A stretch of 64,000 bases of DNA, from contig JAKGHH010000003.1 in NCBI GenBank assembly GCA_022828595.1, positions 100,525,583 to 100,589,582 of the forward strand. The letters run 5' to 3'. This document shows positions 55,588-64,000 of the stretch, piece by piece; the first letter of the stretch is position 1, and each line of letters starts with the position of its first letter. Source of the stretch: Nelumbo lutea. Taxonomy: Eukaryota > Streptophyta > Magnoliopsida > Proteales > Nelumbonaceae. A program made the position numbers and the translations under genes. Below the pieces are notes generated by a model. It was given only the letters and a program-made list of their open reading frames with translations, ran no database searches and was not told where the DNA came from.

Positions 55588-58390
55588 GATGGAGAGACGA
55601 AGCGACGAGGATTTTCAGGTGGTGAACAGGTGGAAGTCTGAACTGAATATCGAAGCGAAGAAAATACTACTTGAGAGTAGAAAGGCCAGAGGTAAGAATC
55701 TGCTATAAGTTAGAGAAGACAGGAAGGCAATGTTACTTATGTTTGAGGAAGCAGTGCTATGGTTGAAGGGGTTTATCAATGGAGTACTTCAATCGCTCAG
55801 AACAGTAGGGTAGAAAAATGTATTAGAGCTGGAAAGGAAGAAATACAAAGTGGAGCTGAGGCGCAACAGGAAAGGCTGGTTCATTACCATCTCAGAATAC
55901 TTTGGCGATAGGAAACAAATGGTTTGTTTACCGGAAGGGAAGCAGGCACAAGGGTGGACAGTTTTTGCAGATAACAGCAGTTTTTTGTCTCTGTGGACAG
56001 GTACTCACATAAGGAGCATGAGAAAGAACAAAGTACAGAGGATAGCCTCATAAATACTCGCGCCAGCCATTAAAGCAGAGCTCCTCTAGCTGTGGAGAGG
56101 CAATAGCGATTTCAAATAGAGGGATGAAGGAGTGATTTGAGACTGAGCAAGGTGATTGGGAGAGGAGAATGGTGATAACAGCCAACAAGGATATACAGGA
56201 TTGGAGGAAGATTCTGAAGTCTGTGGTGCATAACTTGAAACTGGAAACTGAGGTTGCTCTGAAGCCATTCTCGAACAGGGAGGCAGTGATTGGGAGAGGA
56301 GAATGGTGATAACAGCCAACAAGGATATACAGGATTGGAGGAAGATTCTGAAGTCTGTGGTGCATAACTTGAAACTGGAAACTGAGGTTGCTCTGAAGCC
56401 ATTCTCGAACAGGGAGGCAGTGTTAAGAATTGATGATGAGGTAAACAGGGAATTTACAGCATTTGAATGTGAAGAAGGTTTGGTCCAAGTCCAGAACTGG
56501 AAGCCGTTGTGTAATGAGATGGAACATACTAGTGGAAGCTTTCTGCTAAAACTGGTAGGACTTCCCTTCCATATTTGGAATGAGTCAAACCTGGGAAACA
56601 TAGTGAAGCTGTTGGGTAGGGCAATGGAGGAAGTCCAGTTGCAAGACCTTCATGCCGCAGAGGTTAGGATTATTGGGGTGAAACCAGAATCGATCCCAAG
56701 AACAATCAAGTTCTTGCTGATGGAGCATGGTATAGAGTTTGGCTGGTTTCAGAGGTAGAGGCGGAGCTCTGGGGACGAAGAACCAAGGTAGAAGACGATG
56801 CTAACGTGGTGGGCTGGATTACATGTGGCACACAGGTGTTGGTGAGAAGGGTCGAAGAACAGTACATGCCTAAACGGGAATCTGGAAAGTCAGAGGAAGA
56901 AAACCAAAAGACACACAAGCTATTAAAAGAAAAAAAAAATTGAAAGATTTTGAATTAAATGGGAAATTAGGGGCCCAGGCTTCATTTGTTAATGTGGTTA
57001 AGGGGGGTGGACCTGTCAAAGGTTTGGTGCGGGCCAGTCTACCTGAACCAATAGGAGGACAGAACGGTTCAAATAACGGTTCGAAACTCAATCCACATGA
57101 CCGTTTAAGTGAGCAGCACTCGGATCAGAGGGAGGTAGTGTGGACTATAGACGATAGAAATCGTCTATCTTCAAAGAAGAAGAAGAAGGCTCTTGGGGGT
57201 GCACCAGTTTCGACCATGCGGACAGAACAGACCACATGTTCCTTACAATGGATCTCTCGCCCAGTTTCTGATATACCTTGGGAGGGCCAATCTTCACAGG
57301 ATCAGCCAAATCCCAGATACACGAGATTGTAACGAGGAGAAGGAGGATATCGATGAGGGCTGGATAGACTGCAACTTGGAAGAAGCAGAAGTGGAATAAG
57401 ATTCGAACAACCAATCCAGCATAGGAAGTGTTGAGTTTGAGAAGATGCCAGAGGAAGAGGTAGCAGCAACTTTGAATCTTGGTATGCTGTTTACAGAAGA
57501 AGTAGAAGAAGATTTTTGCAAAGAGCAGCCTCTTCGCTGTGTCAGTAAAGAATCAATCATCAGAGCGGAACACAGTCCTAATTTTAGGGATGAAAACTCT
57601 GACTCACACTCAGAAGCTCCATTGCCAAATCTTTCTGATAGACAGGAGACGTGTAAGGAAGTATTTGAGACTACCCAGAAGAAAGACAAGGCTACAGAAG
57701 TGAGGGACAAAGAGCAGGGTGAGAGAAGAGATCACTGTATAACGAAGGAGACGGGAAGGCAAACTCATCAGAACCGAGCCAAGGAGTTGGATGACTCCCA
57801 CACTCCTTTTCAGGGCCTGACAGATTCTGCATCCACTTCCAGCATTCCTATACTTTCCCAACATAACCCAGGTAACTGTGTCCTTTCAGTTTGTGATACT
57901 AATGTCTGCTCTATATCCTGTGTGCCAGATACTGATCCCAATCCAGAAGTTGCAGCCTGTGTAGGAGAGGAAATAGGGAGGGTCAGGAGAGAGAGGTAGG
58001 AAGAGAAGAAGAAGTAAACAGAAATAAAAGAATCTTTGAAATCCTTGAGAGACTGTTAAGTGAAGTTGAGGAGAATAATTTACAAAAAGAAGGGGCAGAG
58101 GGGGTTAGTAGAGAAGGCATTGAGGAGGAAGGAGGTAGAGGTGGGGAAAAAGGTCAGGAAGAGAGAAATAGGAAGTTAGACAAAAGAGAGCTGACTAGTG
58201 AGGATTCTGTGGCAGCATTTGCGCAGAAGTAGGGGTGTAAACTGAAAGATCCAAATGACCTCAAAGTGTTTTTACAAAAAAAGAGAAGTTAAGGTTAAAA
58301 GGAAAAAACCGAGTGAAGCTGAAAGATTGATTAAGGATGTTGAAAGAGATAAAAGTTTTGGTGTTAGAGGGGAAAGGAGGAAAGGAAATA
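55588..58390 (+). pseudogene. LINE A ORF1 (nucleic acid-binding protein)
   Basis: MERRSDEDFQVVNRWKSELN begins the protein. WFITISEYFGDRKQMVCLPE, then SFLLKLVGLPFHIWNESNLG and AAEVRIIGVKPESIPRTIKF, are typical of plant L1 ORF1 (DUF4283-type domain). A long acidic and serine-rich C-terminal part follows (57445-57999, 184 open codons), ending KKPSEAERLIKDVERD before the ORF2 start. ORF1 packages LINE RNA. Stops at about 55707, 56051, 56756, 57330 and 57999, plus a 134-base internal duplication, break the frame. Confidence 0.7.
56152..56419 (+). repeat. 134-bp tandem duplication in LINE A ORF1
   Basis: 56152-56285 and 56286-56419 both begin GTGATTGGGAGAGGAGAAT. The length is not a multiple of three, so it frameshifts ORF1. 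A misleading minus-strand ORF (56086-56601) arises from the two copies. Confidence 0.9.
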
Positions 58391-58426
58391 AGTAAGGGTA
58401 ATAGGTGTAAGGGAGTACAAAGATAA

Positions 58427-59220
58427 ATGAGGATTATAAGCTAGAATATTAGAGGATTGGGAAGTGCAAGGAAGAAAGCAGTAATAAAAGAGGCCATCAA
58501 GAAAATAGATCCAGACGTGGTACTGTTGCAGGAGGCCAAAAGAGCAGAACTTGACATCAAGTGGGCAAGGAGTAAATGGAGAGGTAGGGGGATTAGTTGG
58601 GCGGCTCTGCCTTCCTGGGGGTCTGCAGGAGGTGTTGTGACAATGTGGATGAATAATGTACTCGTAGATATGAAGGAATTGATAGGACAATTTTCAGTTT
58701 CCTTGAAGTTTAAGCAAGTGGAGGATAGATTGAATGGGTGTTAACCAATGTCTATGGGCCGAATGACTATAGACAGAGGAGGAAGCTATGAGAAGAACTG
58801 GCTGACATAGGGGGATTGTGGGAAGGGCTATGGTGTCTAGGAGGTGATTTCAATGTAATTAGATTCTTGGAAGAAACAAACAGTCCTAGGCAGAGGTCGT
58901 CCATGAACATGAGGAAATTTAATCAATTTGTGGATACCTATGAACTTAAGAGATCCCATTATGACAGTTGTTTTACTTGGTCCAATCTCCAAGTGAATCC
59001 AAGTTGGACAGATTCTTATTCTCAAATGGCTGGGAAGAACATTGGGGGAATTTGATCTCTAGAGCACTTCCAAGGGTGACCTCCGACCTCTAGACTATTG
59101 TAATTTGTAAGGAGGAGGTGAGAAATGCAGGCCCTGCTCCATTTAGATTTAAAAATATGTGGTTAGAACACCTGGGATTCATCAAGAAAGTTAAAGAGTG
59201 GTAGTTAGAGAGCAATCCAA
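58427..59220 (+). pseudogene. LINE A endonuclease (start of ORF2)
   Basis: The APE-type endonuclease domain starts MRIIS, then a TAG stop at 58442-58444 where Trp is expected, then NIRGLGSARKKAVIKEAIKK. PDVVLLQEAKRAELD carries the catalytic E. Further on are LTNVYGPND, LWCLGGDFNVIRF (catalytic D and N) and a broken RALPRVTSD end. A frameshift near 58740 and stops disable it. The enzyme nicks target DNA to start reverse transcription. Confidence 0.8.
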
Positions 59221-59278
59221 CAGTGGAATGGATTGCTTGAAATAGAAAAGCAACAATGATTTACTTGAAATAGAAAGT

Positions 59279-60066
59279 TTGCATATAGAGCTGTTGTTTT
59301 TAGAGGAAGAGATTGAAGAGGCAGGTGGCGGGAAGATTAGAAATGGTGAAGAAAATGGTCCTAAAGCTGTGAAAACTCCTCTTCCCTTCGTAGAGGGAGC
59401 TGACCCTGAGTCTAATGAATTACAGGATGTTGGTGGAGAGGGACAAGAATCGGCTGTGAGGATGGATGTGGGTATTCCAATGTCAGAAACACAGAGAAAG
59501 GATTTCCAAGTGGGTAGGTCGTCAGGAAGTGATTCTTTCACTATGTTTACTTCACAACTTTGTCCAAAAAGGGGAAAGGCCTTAAAACCATTTGTTGCCT
59601 GTCAGCAACTCAATTCCAGTGATTCTAGTCCTACCCCCGTCATACCAGGTATGGGTGTCAATTCTTTTTTAGGTACTAACTTGTGTGCTATGCCTGTAAC
59701 AGAAATTCCAGCTTCCCATCCAAGAGGTTCTGATGCAAGAGAGAGGGTGACGGAAGGAAGTAGTAAGGGGGAGGCAGACAGAATTTGGGAGTTGATCTGT
59801 ACAATGATGGAGGAACTAAAAAAAGGGAAGGATTCTTAGAGAGATGTTGTAGCCAAAATAAGTGTAAGCAGGGTAAAATTCTTCCTCATACATTGGCTGG
59901 AAAGGATGGAGAAAAGAAAGAGGATAATTGTTGTATCATGAAGGGGGGGGGGGGGGGGGAAGGAACAAAGAAGAAAAAAAGATCTGAAGCGGAAAGGCTA
60001 ATCTCAGACATTGAGGGAGATTTAGAATTTAGTGGTAGAGGGGATAGGAAGAAGGGCCTAAAATGA
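59279..60066 (+). pseudogene. LINE B ORF1, C-terminal part
   Basis: A 186-codon open frame (59279-59839) rich in E, S and P is followed, in a second frame after a stop and a run of 17 G, by EGTKKKKRSEAERLISDIEG. The latter is clearly homologous to the ORF1 end of LINE A (KKPSEAERLIKDVERD). The globular part of ORF1 is absent. Confidence 0.65.
59943..59959. repeat. Poly(G) run
   Basis: 17 consecutive G inside the LINE B ORF1 tail, close to a frame change; length may be uncertain in the assembly. Confidence 0.9.
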
Positions 60067-60110
60067 GGAGATTATGGCCTTTTCATGGGTGTTTTTGCTA
60101 TTTTGTCTCA

Positions 60111-60986
60111 ATGAAAATTATTAGCTAGAATGTAAGAGGGTTAGGGAGTGCAAGAAAGAGAAGGATGATCAAAGACCTACTCCGAAGAGAAAAACCCGAT
60201 ATTGTGTTGTTACAAGAATCCAAAATGATGGAATTAGATGGGAGATGGGCGAGGAGTTTTTGGAGGTCTAGAGGTTTAGGTTGGAGCTCGTCTCCTTCTT
60301 AGGGAGCCTCGGGGAGGATCGTAACACTATGGAGGGAGGATGTGGTGGAAGTAGTGGAAGAATTGATAAGCAGATTCCCAGTTTCCATTAAGTGTAAGAA
60401 TGTAGAGGATGGGTGTGTATGGGTCTTAACCAATGTTTATGGCCCTAATTCCTATAGAGAGAGGAATGAGATGTGGGAGGAACTATATGCAATCAAGGGG
60501 CTATGGGATGGCCCTTGGTGCCTGGGCGGGGATTTTAATGTCATTAGATTCTCTGATGAAACCAGTCATCCCCAACAGGTAATTACAACAAGCATGAGGA
60601 AATTTAATAGTTTTATTGAAGAATGTGAATTGAAGGAAATACCTCTGCTGCAAGCCATTTACGCTTGGTCCAACCTTCAAGAAACCCCTTTGTGTTCGAA
60701 GTTGGACAGATTCTTATTTAACCTTGCCTAAGAGAATAGTTTGGAAAACTTGGTTGCTAGAGCGTTACCCAGGGTCACCTACGATCACTGTCCTATCCAG
60801 ATAGGTATTGAGTTTTTTCCTACAGGACCCAAACCTTTTAGATTCGAAAATATGTGGCTTACCCATCCAGATTTTGTGAAAAAAGTGAAGGAATGGTGGT
60901 GTGAGGAGGAGAGGGGGGTAAGATGGAAGGGGATCAAATTTCATAAGATTAAAAAGGTTGAGAACCAAAATAAAAGAGTGGAATAG
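60111..60986 (+). pseudogene. LINE B endonuclease
   Basis: Starts MKIIS, then a TAG at 60126-60128 in the place of the conserved Trp, then NVRGLGSARKRRMIKDLLRR. PDIVLLQESKMMELDGRWAR carries the catalytic E. CVWVLTNVYGPNSYRERNEM and PWCLGGDFNVIRFSDETSH carry D and N, and ARALPRVTYDHCPIQI carries the catalytic S/T-D-H end. Further stops near 60302 and 60729 break it. Confidence 0.82.
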
Positions 60987-61215
60987 AGATCATTTTGGTA
61001 GGATTGAGGAGCAAAAATTGTGCCTAATCTCTCGAATAGAAAAGTTGGATGTAAAGGAATCTCAAAATGGGTTGACCAAGGAAGACAGAGTGTTAAGGAG
61101 ACAATTGAAAAAGGATTTGGAAGAGGTGTTACTGAGGGAATAAATCAGTTGGAGACAAAAATCTAGACACAAGTGGATTAAGGAAGGCGATGGAAACACT
61201 AGATTTTTCCATGAT

Positions 61216-62598
61216 TTGGCAAATGGGAGACGAAGAAAGAATCTTGTGACCAAGCTAGAGATAAGAGAGGAGGTGATTAACAACCAGGATGACATAGCTA
61301 GAAAATTTGTGGACCACTTCAAATCGACTTATAGAAGATCTTTGAGTGAGAGAGCAGTCATGGAAGGGGTGGAATGGCCAAGAATTGATGACGGAGTGGC
61401 AAGGTGGCTGAAAAAGGATTTCGAGGAAGAAGAGATTAAGAAAGCTATCTTTCTAATGGGTTTTTATCAAGATTGTTGTGAGGTGTTGAAAGAGGATTTA
61501 GTTGAAGTCTTTAAGGAATTTGCAGACAATCACATTATAAGCCTTGGAATTAATGCCACCTTTTTGGCCTTGATACCTAAGAAGAATGATGCCAACCACC
61601 CAAAAGATTATAGGCCTATTAGTCTGGTGATAAGCATCTATAAAATTCTGGCTGAAGTGCTCTCATTGAGGATCAAAACAATCTGCCTTTCTATCATTAG
61701 TGAAATCCAGGGGGCTTTCATTCAAGGGTGACAAATAACAGATCTGATCTTAATTGCGAATGAGTGTGTGGATGAAATGAAAAGGTCTAGGAAGAGAGGT
61801 TTCATTTGTAAATTGGATCTTGAAAAGGCCTATGATTTGGTGGATTGGGAGTTTCTATTAGAGGTTACGTGAAACTATGGATTTGGGGACAAGTGGTGTA
61901 GTTGGATTTTTGGGTGTATCAGTACTTGTCACTACTCTATTCTGGTAAATGGTATGGTGAGGGACTTTTTTCTAGCTTGCAGGGGTGTCAAGCAAGGGGA
62001 TTCACTCTCACCCTTCCTTTTTACCTTAGTAGTTGATGTGATTAGTAGGATCATTACTAAGGCTAACAGTGAAGATGCCATTAGGGATTGGAGAATAGGG
62101 AGACACCAAGTCCCTGTCACCCACCTTCAGATTGCAGATGACCTAATGATCTTTTGTGAAGAAAGTTTTAGCGAAAAGGTAGCAAACCTAAAGGAGCTAA
62201 TCAAAGGATTTGAAAGTATTTCTAATTTGAGAATAAATTTGGAAAAGAGCTGCATAGCGGGTATAAATTTGGAGGTAGGGGAGGTCGAGGCTATTGCAAA
62301 GTGTCTTGAGTGTTCCACCTCTGTTTGGCCTATGTCATACTTAGGGCCTCCTTTAGGGGCAAATCCTAGGGAGAATAGACTTTGGACGCCAGTGATAGAA
62401 AAGTTTGAGAACTCTTTAGGAGGGAGAATTACCCTAATAAGAGCTACCTTAGCTAACTTACCTACCTATTTTTTGTCTATATTTAGGATACCAATTAAGG
62501 AAGCTAGGAAACTGGAGAAATTGATGAGAGATATCTATGGGATCTGGGACAAGAAAAAAAGGATCACTTGGTTAATTGGAAATTGTGTGCAGAAGTAA
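61216..62598 (+). pseudogene. LINE B reverse transcriptase
   Basis: RT blocks in order: [79 protein letters not shown] (first catalytic D), RGVKQGDSLSPFLFTLVVD, and HLQIADDLMIFCEE (I-A-D-D box, both D kept). The usual KAPGPDGF block is missing: KAIFLM joins directly to GFYQDC, an in-frame deletion of about a dozen residues. A similar gap occurs before SLGGRITLI. Stops fall near 61731 and 61871. Confidence 0.85.
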
Positions 62599-63714
62599 AG
62601 AAGAGGGGGGTTTGGGACTTGGGAGGGTAACTGGAAAAAATCAAGCTTTGTTAGGGAAATGGTTGTGGCAATGGCCATTGGAAAGAGAGAGATTGTGGCA
62701 TGGGAAGCATTCATGGGAGGTCAGAGAATGGATGGGATGCTGGTGTATCAAGGCAGGCTAAACTAACAGCAACTTGGAAGGCCATTCATAACACCCTTCC
62801 TCAATTCCTCAATTTTATCAGGTATGAAGTTTGTTCTGGCAACGCTGTTCATTTTTGGGAGGATATTTGGGTAGGAGACACACCTTTAAAGGATTTGTTC
62901 CCTTCGCTATTTTCTGTTTCTTTATACAAAAAAAAAGGTGGTCTCAAAATTTGTCTCACCTTTGGGAACACCCTTAGATCCTACTTAGGATTTTGGGTTT
63001 CATAGAGGACTTAGGGATGATGAAATTGAATCTCTATCTGTCTTACTTGGTTGTCTTAATCAGGTTTGTTTGGATCCCTCCAAGCCAGATAAGATAAGAG
63101 GGTATAGACTCCTAGACCCAATGGAACCTTCACTTGTGCTTCTTTCTTCAAGTCCATCTCTCAACTTTCTACTCACCAACCATTTCCGTCAAAAGAAATT
63201 TGGTACAGGCCAGTTCCCCCAAAAATTATGGCGTTTTGTTGGAAAGTATTCCATGGGAAAGTAAACACTCTAAATAACCTACAAAAGAGAAGACCTTTCC
63301 TCTATATTTCTCCTAATTGGTGTATCTTCTATAGAGCTCACGGTGAGGATTATTACCACCTATTAATATCTTGTCCCTTTTCTACAGACCTTTGGGCTTG
63401 GCTACTTTCTTTGTTTGGGAATAGTTGGAGTCTACCAACAAAATAGGGATAATTATGTGGAGATGTGCTCATACTGCCTTGATTTGGACTCTTTGGGAAG
63501 AAAGGAATGCTAGAATTTTTCAAGAAAAGGAAAGTAGTCAGGAATTGAAAGACCATGTGCTAAATAGGGCAATACCTTTGTTGAAGACCTTGGAAATCTT
63601 TCATCAATTCTCCTTTAACGACCTTTGGAGAAATTGGTTAGCAGTAGCAAGGTGTTCATCCCTAAAGGACAAATCAATTACAAGCCGGTCTCCTCCATCC
63701 GAAGGCTCACTGAA

Positions 63715-64000
63715 GTTGAACTTTGATGGAAGTAGCATGGGTAATCCAGGATTATCCGGAATGGGGGGTGCTTTGAGAAATGAGAAGGGAGAGATTTTGT
63801 TGCTCTACTCAGGTCCCTTGGGAATTGGGGACTCCATCAGGGCAGAACTTTTAGCTGTTGTACAAGGGGTCCAATTTGCAAACCAGTTGGGGGTACAACA
63901 CCTAACAATCGAGGGGGATTCCATAGTGGTGGTGGGTTGGTTGAAAAATCCTAAAGAGGCTATGTGGCGTTACAAGAATGAAATGAAGAAATTTAGTTGG
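63715..64000 (+). CDS. LINE B RNase H domain, cut by the window edge
   Basis: The open frame reads [40 protein letters not shown] and LTIEGDSIVVVGWL, with three catalytic acids present. The last (ADGLAKQG region) is beyond 64000. It is most similar in wording to LINE fragment 1 (40247-40726). Confidence 0.75.

Larger units (their letters stand above)
55440..59240 (+). mobile_element. L1-type LINE A: ORF1 and endonuclease, no RT
   Basis: Plus-strand element with ORF1 (about 55588-58390, broken) and an ORF2 start with endonuclease (58427-59220). The reading stops near 59240, where ORF1-tail sequence of a second, related LINE begins. Loss of the 3' half is unusual, because LINE insertions normally lose the 5' side. 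The 5' end is not fixed. Confidence 0.8.
59241..64000 (+). mobile_element. L1-type LINE B, 3' end beyond the window
   Basis: A second L1 of the same family, in tandem with LINE A: ORF1 tail (59279-60066), endonuclease (60111-60986), RT (61216-62598), zinc-binding linker (62760-63460) and RNase H (63715-64000, continuing past the edge). It is 5'-truncated in ORF1, and small internal deletions in RT make it defective. Confidence 0.88.

Noticed and set aside
56086..56601. 171-codon minus-strand ORF with internal protein repeat
   Set aside because: It is antisense to LINE ORF1, and the repeat is the 134-bp duplication.
1..64000. CRISPR arrays, tRNA or rRNA genes, viral integrations
   Set aside because: No spaced direct-repeat array, cloverleaf, rRNA segment or virus-like coat or movement protein was seen. 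The tRNA-like pieces are primer-binding sites or a SINE-like repeat.

Overview
This window is nuclear DNA of a flowering plant. The evidence is spliced genes with short GT-AG introns, Ty3/gypsy and Ty1/copia LTR elements, plant-type L1 LINEs carrying an RNase H domain, and many MITEs. The AT-rich background is broken by GC-rich gypsy DNA. Nothing looks grass-specific and the species cannot be named. There is no sign of bacterial, plastid or viral DNA, and no tRNA, rRNA or CRISPR locus was seen.

Left third (1-19.6 kb) is a nest of retrotransposons. At 1-4087 lies the 3' end of a Ty3/gypsy element of the Tat group: integrase tail, an antisense extra ORF, then an LTR. After a hAT MITE with a clear target duplication (4944-5473) and a TIR element carrying a foreign membrane-protein fragment (5595-6749) comes a Tork/TNT1-like copia element (7973 to about 19391). 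A second Tat element of the same family (8857-15178, minus strand, target duplication AGTTC) is inserted in the copia gag. This second element has both LTRs, a decayed gag and the antisense extra ORF, but no pol at all.

Middle (19.6-37 kb) is AT-rich intergenic DNA. It holds one small probable host gene for an acidic protein (21274-21696, minus), several MITEs with readable target duplications, AT-rich degenerate repeats, and a family of related hairpins. It also holds a 2-kb TIR element (27459-29431) that carries a broken copy of an organic cation/carnitine transporter-like gene.

Right part (37-64 kb) holds the one clear conserved host gene, a BRUNO-like/CELF RNA-binding protein (minus strand). 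Seven 3' coding exons, 37252-46745, give RRM2, a linker and RRM3, 353 codons in frame plus stop. The exons for RRM1 are not seen before the window ends, so either the next intron exceeds 17 kb or the gene is 5' truncated. Its introns are packed with 5'-truncated L1 copies in the gene's own orientation, three of them with perfect or near-perfect flanking duplications. They also hold a SINE-like repeat and a Tourist-like MITE. Upstream are a larger L1 copy (48.5-51.8 kb), a copia-type LTR split by an L1 and a MITE (52.3-55.1 kb), and two related plus-strand L1 elements placed head to tail (55.4-64 kb). The second of these runs off the window end in its RNase H domain.

Functionally, only the RNA-binding protein gene and the small acidic-protein gene look like working host genes. 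Everything else is mobile DNA in various stages of decay. The more unusual items are the pol-less Tat element with its conserved, spliced antisense ORF and antisense TATA box, the two gene-capturing TIR elements, the hairpin family, and a TAG stop shared by both L1 endonuclease start regions.
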